The notes beneath the pieces are model-generated. The model was not told the origin of the DNA, ran no database searches, and worked only from the letters and a program-made list of their open reading frames with translations. The translations under genes were made by a program, and so were the position numbers. A DNA stretch of 64,000 nt from the NCBI GenBank assembly GCA_021287075.1, contig JAJTBD010000008.1, positions 1 to 64,000 of the forward strand, read 5' to 3'. How positions within the stretch are numbered: the first letter of the stretch is position 1; every line of letters starts with the position of its first letter. Source of the stretch: Micrococcales bacterium (GTDB lineage Bacteria > Actinomycetota > Actinomycetes > Actinomycetales > Dermatophilaceae). Below are positions 36,768-45,948 of the stretch, in pieces.

Positions 36768-38047
36768 AACGTCCCGGAATGCCGCGTCCTGCGCTCGGCA
36801 GCAGTCAGGGACCAGAGCGTTCTTGGTGCAGATTGCGGACCCCTGGCACTGTCAGGGTCAGGGCCGAGGCGGTGAGTTGGATTACGGCTGCGACGATGAG
36901 GATGGTGGCGGCCCCCTAGGCGATCGGCAAGCGGGCCAACCACCGCGAGGCCGACCGGCAGCAGGGCGAGGCTGCACAGCCAATCGACCGACATGACACG
37001 ACCCATGATCTCCGTGGGGAACTGACGCTGTAGAGCGGTCTGCAGGAGCACGTTGAAGGGCATCATCGCCAACCCGGCCACCATGTACCCGGCGATAACC
37101 CACCAGAGAGCGAATGGCGTGAGCAGCACGATGGGCACGGCGGCAAAAAGGGCGTTGAAAGCGATGGCGATCGTTCCCGGATGCCGCAACGGGATCCGCC
37201 CGATGAGCATGGTGCCGACGAGTCCGCTCAGGCTGAATGCCGACAGGACGAGGCCGTAGCTGGTCGGTCCCGCGAACCACTCCTGCGTGATGACCGGCAA
37301 CAGGACCATGTGCGGCGCGACGACGAACATCGTCTGCACGGCGGTCATGGCCAGGACCGCTGCCGCCCAGCGCACCTGGCGCACAGCCGACAGTCCCTGA
37401 CGGATATCTCCCACGATCGAGGCAGAGCCCTCACGGTGCAGCATCGGGGGTTCGACGATGGCCAGGATGCAGATCACGCTGACCGCGAAAGTCGCAGCGT
37501 TGACGGCGAAGGCAGCGCTGGTGCCGGCGGTCGCCACGAGGAGTCCTCCCAGGGCCGGCCCTATGACGGCCGTCGCAGCATCCGAGCCACCCCGCCAGGA
37601 GTTGGCGCTGAGGATCAGCTCATCGGGCACTAGCGCAGGCACCAGGCCGCCGGAGGCAGGGCGAAAGAAGGCCTCGCCGCTGCCCATCAGGAAGGTCAGC
37701 GCTGCGAGCAGGACTGTCGATGTATCGAGCCCCCCGGCCGAGACCACGCCGAGCACTGCCAGTCGGAACATGTCAGCGAGGATCATCGCTCGTCGCCGGG
37801 GCACGCGGTCCGCCCACACCCCACCCAAGAGTGCAAACAGCAGCGACGCCAGAATGCGACCCCCGATCACGAGCCCAACGTCACCGGCATCGCCACCGAT
37901 CTCGATCACCCTGAGCGAGACGGCTACGGTGAAGAACTGGTCGCCCGCGGAACTGACCGCCTGACCGCTCCACAGCAGGCGGAAGTCCCGTAGTCCCATC
38001 GCGCTGTTCGCCAGACGCCCTGAGAGAGCGCGGCTCAACTGCGGCAC
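36743..38047 (-). CDS. MFS transporter, C-terminal frameshift
   Basis: About 12 hydrophobic segments, starting GLRDFRLLWSGQAVSSAGDQFFTVAVSL and with the MFS loop GVWADRVPRRRAM, the pattern of MFS_3/enterobactin-exporter-like drug efflux proteins. After ...PLADRLGG the reading frame turns into Arg/Pro/His-rich sequence. Removing one base from the run of five C at 36912-36916 restores AATILIVAAVIQLTASALTL and a stop at 36805, completing the last helix. So the gene has a one-base insertion, either real or a homopolymer error. GTG 38047 or ATG 37999 (MGLRDF) may be the start. Substrate unknown. Confidence 0.75.
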   Translation of the reverse strand: MPQLSRALSGRLANSAMGLRDFRLLWSGQAVSSAGDQFFTVAVSLRVIEIGGDAGDVGLVIGGRILASLLFALLGGVWADRVPRRRAMILADMFRLAVLGVVSAGGLDTSTVLLAALTFLMGSGEAFFRPASGGLVPALVPDELILSANSWRGGSDAATAVIGPALGGLLVATAGTSAAFAVNAATFAVSVICILAIVEPPMLHREGSASIVGDIRQGLSAVRQVRWAAAVLAMTAVQTMFVVAPHMVLLPVITQEWFAGPTSYGLVLSAFSLSGLVGTMLIGRIPLRHPGTIAIAFNALFAAVPIVLLTPFALWWVIAGYMVAGLAMMPFNVLLQTALQRQFPTEIMGRVMSVDWLCSLALLPVGLAVVGPLADRLGGRHHPHRRSRNPTHRLGPDPDSARGPQSAPRTLWSLTAAERRTRHSGTLCCAILRP

Positions 38048-38204
38048 CAGCGAATGCCCGCGGAGAGACGTGGATGAGACGAACGGAGGACGCCAAACAG
38101 CCTGGGCTCGCCCCTTCCAGTCTGGGCCATGTTCGACATGGTGCCAGTGAAGAGGTCATCAGTCTGCCCATGCCGCGCTGTGGTCCTGTCGGTGGCCGGC
38201 CGGC

Positions 38205-38954
38205 TTACTGACGTTCTGCCTTGCGCCAGATCGAGACATGGCTGGGGCTATCGCCGGTGAAGGGGGACCTGTCCCAGTCGGCCCAGCGCGATTCCAGTTG
38301 CAGGCCGGCAAGCTGTGCCATCAGGTCACACTCCGCGGGCCACGCATAGCGGAAGCGGCCGACCCCGTACCTTGTCGAACCGTCAGCCGCTGGCCGGTAG
38401 TGGTGCGATGCGCACTGCTGAGTGGCCACGTCGTAGGTGTCGAACACGAGATGGCCCTCGTCGAAGTGCATCGGGGCCAGCCTCATCCCGGGAGCCATCC
38501 GGTGCAGCTGCGGGACCCACAGCTCGATGACGAAATGACCACCAGGGCGTAGGTGACGCGCGGCGTTGCGGAAGCACTCGACCTGCTCGGCCTGGGTTCT
38601 CAGGTTCGAGATCGTGTTGAAGACCAGGAACACCACGGAGTACTCCCCGACGTGTGGCGCCGTTGCCGTGGCCATGTCACCCTCGACCACCGGGATCGAC
38701 TCAGTAGGCACCTTCTGGTGAAGCTTGGCGGTCATGTGTGGGGACAGCTCGATCCCTTCGACCTTCACACCACGAGCGGCCAGTGGCACCGCAACCCGCC
38801 CCGTGCCCGACGCGAACTCGAGGGCAGGACCGTCCCCTGCAAGTTCGGCGAGGACGTCCAGCATCGGGGCAAGCACCTCTTCCGTGGAGACATCCGCGTT
38901 GTCCTCGTCGTATCGCTCGGCATCCGTCTCGTCATACATCTCGCTACTGGTCAC
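38205..38954 (-). CDS. Class I SAM-dependent methyltransferase
   Basis: 249 residues. SAM-binding motif I is ALEFASGTGRVAVPLAARG, followed by VEGIELSPHM and the motif IV-like YSVVFLVFNTISNLRTQ and LRPGGHFVIELWVP. This is a small-molecule type methyltransferase fold; substrate unknown. GTG 38954 or ATG 38939 may be the start; both precede YDETDAERYDEDNAD. It is divergent from the DUF3626 gene. Confidence 0.85.
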   Translation of the reverse strand: MTSSEMYDETDAERYDEDNADVSTEEVLAPMLDVLAELAGDGPALEFASGTGRVAVPLAARGVKVEGIELSPHMTAKLHQKVPTESIPVVEGDMATATAPHVGEYSVVFLVFNTISNLRTQAEQVECFRNAARHLRPGGHFVIELWVPQLHRMAPGMRLAPMHFDEGHLVFDTYDVATQQCASHHYRPAADGSTRYGVGRFRYAWPAECDLMAQLAGLQLESRWADWDRSPFTGDSPSHVSIWRKAERQ

Positions 38955-39075
38955 GCCGCCAGCCTGAGCCAGATGGGCCGAAGCGTCCACGGAGTTTCCA
39001 GAGGCTGAAGTCGCTGGCCTTCCCAGAATCGCCGCCATTTCGGGCCAGCGGCCTTCGATGTCTAGCCTTTCCGGC

Positions 39076-39867
39076 ATGACTCCCAGCGTCGTGCTCCACT
39101 TCCACCCGGGGTGGCCCTTCCAGGACAGGACGGTCCTGCAGGCGATCGCTGCGGCCGGCGTGTACCGAAGCCAGTTCGAGACCGGGACGTCGAACGGTGG
39201 GCCGACGGCATACCCCGGTGGCGACAGGTGGCGCTGGGAGAGCACCCTGTTCGACCGGAAGTACGACGACGCAGACCCCCAAGAACGGCCCGTCTACGGG
39301 GCATGGAACCGCCGCAGCGACCCCTACGGTGCATCCCCGCGATTCGGGTCGGCGTACCTGAGGCTGCGAGGGGAGGTCACCGAGCGGGCCACGTTCTGCT
39401 GGCCGGACAGCGTCTTCGAGCCGGCCTCGGTGGGCGGGCCGGAGATGCTCGACGACCTCTGCCGTCTTGCTGATGCCGCGGCGGCAGGAGGAACGCCACC
39501 GCAATCCGCCGCTCCTGACCTCCCGTTCGATGACCCCCTCAACGACTACGTCGAGGCCCACGTCCACGGTGGTCTGCTGCTCGCCCGCGATGTCGAGGCT
39601 GTTGTCGTCGACCCTTCCGACCATGAGGCATGGAGTCACGTGCTGGCACATCTCCCCTGCCCGGTCGAGGCGCACCCCGGCTACCACGTGGCCGCCGACC
39701 AGATCGACCCCGACTACCGGGGCCCGGACCCGGTGCTCCTCGCCCACGAGCTCGGAGGGGTGATCACCCCTGCGAGGCTGGCGGCGGCAGCACGGTCCGG
39801 CGAGCACGCGCCGCAATCGATCAAGTGGCTGTGGCACTGCCTGGCTCGGTTCGGCCGGCCCTGGTGA
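39076..39867 (+). CDS. DUF3626 family protein
   Basis: 263 residues beginning MTPSVVLHFHPGWPFQDRTVLQAIAAAG, with the family features YRSQFETGTSNGG, RWRWESTLFDRKYD, RPVYGAWNRRSDPYGASPRFGSAYLRL and NDYVEAHVHGGLLLARDVEAVVVDPS. No biochemical role is established. An upstream ATG at 39058 is also possible. One GTATGCCG motif at 39206 marks the first native-like sequence after the long motif-free stretch, so this may be the right boundary of acquired DNA. Confidence 0.85.
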   Translation: MTPSVVLHFHPGWPFQDRTVLQAIAAAGVYRSQFETGTSNGGPTAYPGGDRWRWESTLFDRKYDDADPQERPVYGAWNRRSDPYGASPRFGSAYLRLRGEVTERATFCWPDSVFEPASVGGPEMLDDLCRLADAAAAGGTPPQSAAPDLPFDDPLNDYVEAHVHGGLLLARDVEAVVVDPSDHEAWSHVLAHLPCPVEAHPGYHVAADQIDPDYRGPDPVLLAHELGGVITPARLAAAARSGEHAPQSIKWLWHCLARFGRPW

Positions 39868-39949
39868 CTGCGCTGCCCCCGGCTGCCAGTCGAGGTGGAC
39901 TCGGTTCTTCGCCGAGCGATGCTCCGGCCGCCAGTGCTCCGGGGAGTCG

Positions 39950-40288
39950 CTATCCGAAGAACGCCAGGAGGTCACTCGATCGGTGGCCCGGCCCGACCCC
40001 GTCGACGATGATCGCAGTGGGTCGTGAGCTTCCTTGCCGCAACGGGGCGAGAGCGCCGTACTCCGGGCTGTCGTACCACCGCCCGGCCGCCTCGACCGAT
40101 TCGAACCGCAGCAGCGTCACGAACCCCTGCCACTCACCTTCAAGCACGTGGGCGGGGAAGCCCTGCACGAGGATCTCGCCACCGTACTGGTCAAGCGTGG
40201 AATCGACCTCGGAGACATAGCGCTTCAGCTCCGCGCCTGTCTGGAGGTCGTCAGAACGGACCAGGACGTATGCAGCCTGCGTGCCCAT
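39950..40288 (-). CDS. DUF1330-like small protein
   Basis: 112 residues with the ferredoxin-like dimeric alpha/beta-barrel pattern: AAYVLVRSDDLQTGAELKRYVSEVDSTLDQYGGEILVQG, then FVTLLRFESVEAAGRWYDSPEYGALAPLR. This matches DUF1330/YciI-type stand-alone domains. Function unknown. AAGGGTGG lies 4 bases before the ATG at 40288 and fixes the start. Confidence 0.82.
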   Translation of the reverse strand: MGTQAAYVLVRSDDLQTGAELKRYVSEVDSTLDQYGGEILVQGFPAHVLEGEWQGFVTLLRFESVEAAGRWYDSPEYGALAPLRQGSSRPTAIIVDGVGPGHRSSDLLAFFG

Positions 40289-40391
40289 GACACCACCCTT
40301 GCACGATGTCGCAGCGGGCCACACCCCTTCGCCGCGATGTTCGCCGTCGGGTGAGCTCACGCGGCATACCGGCACACGCGGCTTACATAAA

Positions 40392-40429
40392 GACCGGGCC
40401 GGTCACCTCGTGAGGTGACCGGCCCGGTC
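40392..40429 (-). terminator. Intrinsic terminator of rpsB-tsf
   Basis: Perfect 18+18 inverted repeat, arms GACCGGGCCGGTCACCTC and complement, tight loop, 30 bases past the tsf stop. On the minus strand it is followed by TTTATGT. It ends the rpsB-tsf transcript before the accessory block. Confidence 0.85.
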
Positions 40430-40459
40430 TCGTTGTCCCACAAGGGGACTGGTGTCAGA

Positions 40460-41296
40460 TCAGACGCCGACCTTGATGCGGGCGAAGCCGGTGGCCTTGG
40501 CGCCGGCCTCCTCGAGCACCTTGGCGACGGTCTTCTTGGCGTCCTTGGCGAAGGCCTGCTCGAGCAGGACGTTCTCCTTGAAGAAGCCGTTGACGCGACC
40601 CTCGATGATCTTGGGCAGAGCAGCCTCGGGCTTGCCCTCCTCCTTGGCCGTGGCCTCGGCGACGCGACGCTCGTTCTCGACCGTCTCGGCCGGCACATCC
40701 TCGCGGGAGAGGACGGACGGGGAGAATGCCGCGATGTGCATCGCGACGTCGCGCGCGACCTGCTCGTCGCCACCCTCGGTGGCCACGAGGACACCGATCT
40801 GCGGGGGCAGGTCGGGGCTGGTCTTGTGGAGGTAGGAGGTGACGACGCCGCCCGGGGCCTCGACGCGGGCAACGCGACGGACCTCGATCTTCTCGCCAAT
40901 GGTGGCGTTGGCCTCGTCGAGCAGGGCCTTGACGGTCTTGCCGGGCTCGATCTCGGACGCCAGCAGGGTCTCGGCGTCGGCCGCGCCGGTGGCGACGGCC
41001 TGGGCAAGGACCTGGTCGGCCAGCGCGAGGAACTTCTCGCCCTTGGCGACGAAGTCGGTCTCGCAGTTGACCTCGACGAGGGTGCCGACGCCGTTCTCCG
41101 CCTTGGCGGCAACGAGGCCGTTGGAGGCCGAGCGGCCCTCGCGCTTGGTGACGCCCTTGAGGCCCTTGACGCGCAGGATCTCGGCAGCCTTGGCCTTGTC
41201 GCCGTCGGCCTCGTCGAGGGCCTTCTTCACGTCGAGCATGCCCGCGGCGGTCGCCTCGCGCAGCTCCTTGATGTCAGCAGCGGTGTAGTTCGCCAT
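40460..41296 (-). CDS. tsf: Elongation factor Ts
   Basis: 278 residues, usual length. Exchanges GDP for GTP on EF-Tu. The N-terminal UBA-like part is YTAADIKELREATAAGMLDVKKAL, with the conserved VEVNCETDFVAKGEKFLALA and the dimer-domain sequence HIAAFSPSVLSREDVPAETVENERR. It follows rpsB by 54 bases. pyrH, its usual next gene, is 14.4 kb away. Confidence 0.97.
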   Translation of the reverse strand: MANYTAADIKELREATAAGMLDVKKALDEADGDKAKAAEILRVKGLKGVTKREGRSASNGLVAAKAENGVGTLVEVNCETDFVAKGEKFLALADQVLAQAVATGAADAETLLASEIEPGKTVKALLDEANATIGEKIEVRRVARVEAPGGVVTSYLHKTSPDLPPQIGVLVATEGGDEQVARDVAMHIAAFSPSVLSREDVPAETVENERRVAEATAKEEGKPEAALPKIIEGRVNGFFKENVLLEQAFAKDAKKTVAKVLEEAGAKATGFARIKVGV

Positions 41297-41350
41297 GCGT
41301 TGTTGTGCTCTTTCCGTCTAGATACGAAATGGAGTCTGGTGGCTGGTGGC

Positions 41351-42247
41351 TCAGGCCTGCTCGGCCGGCGCCTCGGCCGCGGGGGCCTCGGCGGTCTCGG
41401 CCGCGGGGACCTCGGCAGCGGCCTCGGGGGCAGCAGCCTCGGCGGGGGCCTCGGCAGCGGCCTCGGCCTGCTCGCCCTGGAGGAGCTCGCGCTCCCACTC
41501 GGCCAGCGGCTCGTCGGCCGCGGGGGCGCCCTCGGCCTGCTCGCCGGACTTGCCCTGGCTGCGCGAGACGAGACCGTCGGCGACGGCGTCGGCGATCACG
41601 CGGGTGAGCAGGGTGACCGAGCGGATGGCGTCGTCGTTGCCCGGGATCTTGTAGTCGACCTCGTCGGGGTCGCAGTTGGTGTCGAGAATCGCGATGACCG
41701 GCAGGCCGAGCTTGCGGGCCTCGTCAACGGCGAGGTGCTCCTTCTTGGTGTCGACGATCCAGACGGCCGAGGGGACCTTGGCCATCGTGCGGATGCCGCC
41801 GAGGGTCCTCTCGAGCTTGTCCTTCTCGCGCTTGAGGATGAGGAGCTCCTTCTTGGTGTGACCGGAGCCGGCCACATCGTCGAAGTTGATCTCCTCGAGC
41901 TCCTTCAGGCGCGTGAGGCGCTTGGAGATCGTGTTGAAGTTGGTGAGCATGCCGCCGAGCCAGCGGTGGTTGACATAGGGCATGCCGACGCGCGTCGCCT
42001 GCTCGGCGATGGGCTCCTGGGCCTGCTTCTTGGTGCCGACGAACAGGATCGAGCCGCCGTGGGCGACGGTCTCCTTGACGAACTCGTAGGCGTTGTTGAT
42101 GTAGGTCAGCGACTGCTGGAGGTCGATGATGTAGATGCCGTTGCGCTCGGTCATGATGAAGCGCTTCATCTTGGGGTTCCACCGGCGGGTCTGGTGCCCG
42201 AAGTGGACGCCGCTCTCGAGCAGCTGGCGCATGGTGACGACGGCCAT
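41351..42247 (-). CDS. rpsB: 30S ribosomal protein S2
   Basis: 298 residues. Core S2 sequence is complete: [52 protein letters not shown] and [22 protein letters not shown]. From about residue 245 on there is an extra tail made almost only of Ala, Glu and Pro, ending in EQA, absent from many S2 proteins. AAGGAGA precedes the ATG at 42247. Confidence 0.97.
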   Translation of the reverse strand: MAVVTMRQLLESGVHFGHQTRRWNPKMKRFIMTERNGIYIIDLQQSLTYINNAYEFVKETVAHGGSILFVGTKKQAQEPIAEQATRVGMPYVNHRWLGGMLTNFNTISKRLTRLKELEEINFDDVAGSGHTKKELLILKREKDKLERTLGGIRTMAKVPSAVWIVDTKKEHLAVDEARKLGLPVIAILDTNCDPDEVDYKIPGNDDAIRSVTLLTRVIADAVADGLVSRSQGKSGEQAEGAPAADEPLAEWERELLQGEQAEAAAEAPAEAAAPEAAAEVPAAETAEAPAAEAPAEQA

Positions 42248-42453
42248 TGCCGTTCTCCTTGTGTTTCGGTTGTCAGTTGGTCCTGGCGCCTGCGAACGCA
42301 CCCCACCGGTTCCTCAGGGGCTGGGCCCTGCGGCATACCGGACTGCCGTGGTGCGCCCCCGCTTCGTGGTGATCCAGTCAGCGGGCGGAAGACGCGCGAA
42401 TTCGACTCGCTGCGCCCGTGGGGACACGGGAACAGACGGGTCGTGCCTCCAGA

Positions 42454-43873
42454 CTACCGGCCGGTGGGGGTGGCGGAGAAATCCGGGGCGACGCCCGGCC
42501 AGGGTGCTCCCGGTGCAGCTGGGCGGCCACCGAGAGGATGCGCCCCTCCCCTCCTCGCGGGCCGATCAGCTGGGCCCCGATCGGCCATCCCTCGCGGCTG
42601 AGCCCGGCGGGGACGCTGGCCCCCGGGTGGCCGCTGACGTTGAGCAGCGTCGTGAACGCGATGAAGGGCATCGAGCGCGTCATCGCGTGCAGGCTGCCGG
42701 CCGCGTCGAGCTGTCCGATCGCCGGCGGGAGCGCCGCCATCGTGGGGGTCACCAGCAGCGCATAGGGAGCGAGTATGCCGTCAAGCCGGTCCGCGACCCG
42801 CTCCCCGTCCCTGCGTGCCCGGGCGAGCACCGGCCCCCGCGCCCACGCGCCCATCGAGGCGGTATGCCGCGTGCGCGCCTCCAGTCGCTCGGGGTGCTCC
42901 ACGCGCCGGGTCTCCTCGCGGATGGAGGCGAAGAACTGCGGCACGAAGGACGCGGTGGGATAGGGCCAGTCCGGCTCGATGCGCTCCACGTCGTGGCCGA
43001 GACCGGCCAGCAGCCCGGCGAGCGCCTCGACCGCCTGCCGCACCTGGGGGTCGACGGCCATGCCGGGCACGACGTTCTTGGTCGTCCACGCGATCCGGAG
43101 CCGGCCCGGCTCGGTGCGGGCCTGCTCGAGGAAGGGCCGCCCCGGCGGCTCGGCGTGCCAGCGGTCGCTCGGCAGCGACCCGCTGATCACGTCATAGACG
43201 AGCGCCGAGTCCTCTGGCGTGCGGGTGATCGGGCCGATCGTGCCCAGCGCCTCCCACAGGTCGGGGTGGGGACCGGCGCTGACCCGGCCGCGCTGTGGTT
43301 TGAGGCCGAACAGGCCACAGCAGCTCGCGGGGACGCGGATCGAGCCGCCGCCGTCTCCCCCGATCGCGACCGGCACCATCCCGGCCGCCACAGCGGCAGC
43401 CGACCCTCCGCTCGACCCGCCGGGCGAGCGCGTGAGATCCCACGGGTTGTGGGTCATGCCGTGCCGGCGGGACTCGGTGAAGGGGAACTGGCCGAACTCC
43501 GGCATGTTGGTCTTGCCGACCACGATGGCGCCCGCCGCCCGCAGTCGGCGCACGACCTCGGAGTCCTCAGCTGCCGGCGTGGAGTTGCCCAGACCGCCGT
43601 GCGTGGTGACCAGGCCCGCGACGTCGTCCTCCTCCTTGACCGCGACCGGGACCCCCGCGAGCGGCCCGTCGCGTCGGGGGTCTCCCCGTCCAGGGCGACG
43701 GCCTCGGCCAACGCGGCCTCGCGGCATACCTGCGTGAAGGCCCCGATGGGCCCGTCCAGCTCGGCGATCCGCGCGAGCGCGGCCTCGACGCCCTCGACGG
43801 CGCTGAGGTGGCGCGAGCGCACAGCCTCGGCGTGCTCGATCGCGGACAGGCGGGCCAGCGAAGCGGCGTCCAT
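42454..43873 (-). pseudogene. Amidase (amidase-signature family) with two frameshifts
   Basis: Starts MDAASLARLSAIEHAEAVRS at 43873 and reads to ALDGETPDA, then homology moves to another frame near 43680 as [19 protein letters not shown], which contains the catalytic Lys. The Ser-rich signature [17 protein letters not shown] and nucleophile region [20 protein letters not shown] are intact. A second one-base slip near 42490 converts a normal end (HPWPGVAPDFSATPTGR, stop at 42454) into a Pro/Arg-rich tail that runs to 42378. Restoring one base at each site gives a complete protein of about 470 residues. Aryl or alkyl amide hydrolysis would be the intact function; substrate unknown. Confidence 0.75.
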
Positions 43874-43925
43874 GCGCTGATCGTAGGGGGGCCGGCGCCG
43901 GCCGAGGCAGGTAGCGTCGACCGAC

Positions 43926-45122
43926 ATGAGCGACGCGGACGTGACCCGACCCGACCCGGCCTCGATCGCCGGACACGAACGGCTGGCCGCCTTCGGCGAG
44001 ACGATCTTCGCCGAGATGAGCGCACTGGCCGCGCGCACCGGCGCGCTCAACCTGGGCCAGGGCTTCCCCGACACCGACGGTCCCGCGGTCGTCCTCGAGG
44101 AGGCGATCGCGCAGATCCGCGGCGGGCGCAACCAGTACTCCCCCGGCATGGGCGAGCCCGAGCTGGTCGCGGCGGTCGTCGAGCACCAGCGCCGCTGGTA
44201 TGGCCTGGACGTCTCCGCGCCCGGCCAGGTCATGGTGACCGCCGGTGCCTCCGAGGCGCTCGCCGCGGCATTCCTCGCGCTGCTGAAGCCGGGCGACGAG
44301 GTCGTCATGCTCGAGCCCTACTACGACATGTATGCCGCGCTGACCTCGCTCGCGGGCGGTGTGCGCCGGACCGTGCCGATGCGCTTCCCGGACTTCGCGA
44401 TCGACGAGCAGGTGCTGCGCGCTGCCTTCTCCGAGCGCACTCGCCTGGTCATCCTCAACACGCCACACAACCCCACCGGGCGGGTGCTCACGCGCGAGGA
44501 GATGGAGCTGATCGCCTCTCTCGCAAAGGAATTCGACGCGGTCGTGGTCACCGACGAGGTCTATGAGCACCTCGTCTTCGACGACCTGGAGCACATCCCC
44601 ATGGCCACGCTGCCGGGGATGGCCGAGCGCACGCTGACGATCTCCTCGGCGGGCAAGACCTTCTCGGTCACGGGGTGGAAGATCGGCTGGGTCACCGGGC
44701 CCGCCGAGCTGGTGCGGCAGGTGCGCTCGGTCAAGCAGTTCCTCTCGTTTGTGCCGCCGGCGCCCTTCCAGCCAGCGGTCGCCGTCGGGCTGGGGCTGGA
44801 CGACGCGGCATTCGAGCAGATCAGGGGTGGGCTCCAGAAGCAGCGCGACATCCTCGTCGAGGGGCTGCGCGCCGCGGGTCTGACGGCGTCGGTGCCGCAG
44901 GCCGGCTACTTCGTCGTCGCCGACGCCGCGCCGCTGGGCGCCGTCGACGCGCTCGACTTCTGCCGCACGACCCTCCCCGCGACCGCAGGGGTGGTGGGGG
45001 TGCCCGTCTCGGGCTTCTGCGATGACCCCGATGCCGCCCGCACGCTGGTGCGGTTCGCCTTCTCGAAGCGCCCGGAGGTGCTCGAGGAGGCCGCGCGGCG
45101 GCTTCAGTCGCTCGGCTCCTGA
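43926..45122 (+). CDS. Class I/II PLP aminotransferase
   Basis: 398 residues, fold-type I. ALNLGQGFPDTDGP, YSPGMGEPELVAAV, VTAGASEALAAAF, ILNTPHNPTGRVLTREEM and VVTDEVYEHLVFD follow in order, and the PLP Lys is in SSAGKTFSVTGWKIGW. The family includes DapC (N-succinyldiaminopimelate aminotransferase), kynurenine and glutamine-phenylpyruvate aminotransferases; the sequence alone does not decide. It is divergent from the amidase and followed by a hairpin at 45131. Confidence 0.9.
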   Translation: MSDADVTRPDPASIAGHERLAAFGETIFAEMSALAARTGALNLGQGFPDTDGPAVVLEEAIAQIRGGRNQYSPGMGEPELVAAVVEHQRRWYGLDVSAPGQVMVTAGASEALAAAFLALLKPGDEVVMLEPYYDMYAALTSLAGGVRRTVPMRFPDFAIDEQVLRAAFSERTRLVILNTPHNPTGRVLTREEMELIASLAKEFDAVVVTDEVYEHLVFDDLEHIPMATLPGMAERTLTISSAGKTFSVTGWKIGWVTGPAELVRQVRSVKQFLSFVPPAPFQPAVAVGLGLDDAAFEQIRGGLQKQRDILVEGLRAAGLTASVPQAGYFVVADAAPLGAVDALDFCRTTLPATAGVVGVPVSGFCDDPDAARTLVRFAFSKRPEVLEEAARRLQSLGS

Positions 45123-45130
45123 CCGAGGGC

Positions 45131-45155
45131 CCGGCGCCTGTCCACAGGGCGCCGG
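45131..45155. terminator. GC hairpin after the aminotransferase gene
   Basis: CCGGCGCC (45131-45138) pairs with GGCGCCGG (45148-45155), extended by TG/CA, 8 bases past the stop. There is no T-tract, so it may be an L-shaped or non-canonical terminator. Confidence 0.5.
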
Positions 45156-45228
45156 CTGCCCGGCTGCTCGTCCACAGCACTGCCCCGCCCGCTGGCCGCC
45201 GGGGGGGCTCGCGCGGGAGCGTCGGCGT

Positions 45229-45948
45229 ATGCGTCACCGAATGCTCGTCCCCGCTCTCGTGCTCACCACACTCACCGCCGCACCGGCCATCGCTGGCGTC
45301 GGCCATGCCGTCCGCTCGCCGGGCACGGTGACGGCGCCGGCCCGGGCAACCGACGGAGTCGGCCCCGTGGTCTCTGCCCGGGTGGGCGGCGCTGGGGCTG
45401 GCGGCGACAGCGCGGGCCCGGGCCGGGTCGCCGCGGGGGGATCAACCCCGCCTGACGCCCTCGGACCGGGAGCCGAGGCAGGCGCGTCACCCGTCAGTCG
45501 GGCGGGGATGCGGGGCCGCTGGCTGTGGCCGCTCGAGCCGCGCCCGCCGGTGGTCCACCGCTTCGCGCCGCCCTCGCACCGCTATGGCGCCGGCCACCGT
45601 GGCGCCGACCTGGGCAGCCGGGCTGGGGCACCCGTCCTCGCCGTCGCGGCCGGGCGGGTCACCCACGTGGGCGTGATCGCCGGGCGCGGGACGGTCTCGG
45701 TGCTGCATGCCGACGGCATCCGCTCCACCTATGAGCCGCTCACCCCGTCGGTGGCCGTCGGCGCGGCCGTCACCCAGGGCAGCCAGATCGGCACTCTCGC
45801 CCCGACCCCCGGGCACTGCGCACCGGCGACCTGCCTGCACCTGGGCGCGATCCGCGGCGAGAGCTATCTCGACCCGCTCGCCCTGCTGGGCGCGGCGCCG
45901 GCCATCCTGCTTCCGCTGGGCGCGGTGGCTCAGGCGCCGATGGGATAG
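45229..45948 (+). CDS. M23 family metallopeptidase, secreted
   Basis: 239 residues. Signal peptide MRHRMLVPALVLTTLTAAPAIAG; then a Gly/Ala/Pro-rich linker of about 70 residues; then the LytM domain with zinc motif GHRGADLG (HxxxD) and CLHLG (the HLH-like ligand pair reads HLG, so the second His is not evident). The family cleaves peptidoglycan cross-bridges; a degenerate site may mean a regulatory role. It sits at the canonical place next to rpsB and overlaps the 3' end of the opposite DUF3152 gene by 19 bases. Confidence 0.88.
   Translation: MRHRMLVPALVLTTLTAAPAIAGVGHAVRSPGTVTAPARATDGVGPVVSARVGGAGAGGDSAGPGRVAAGGSTPPDALGPGAEAGASPVSRAGMRGRWLWPLEPRPPVVHRFAPPSHRYGAGHRGADLGSRAGAPVLAVAAGRVTHVGVIAGRGTVSVLHADGIRSTYEPLTPSVAVGAAVTQGSQIGTLAPTPGHCAPATCLHLGAIRGESYLDPLALLGAAPAILLPLGAVAQAPMG

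Noticed and set aside
43926-45122. Firm assignment as DapC
   Set aside because: PLP motifs are shared by several class I/II aminotransferases and no lysine-pathway neighbour supports it.
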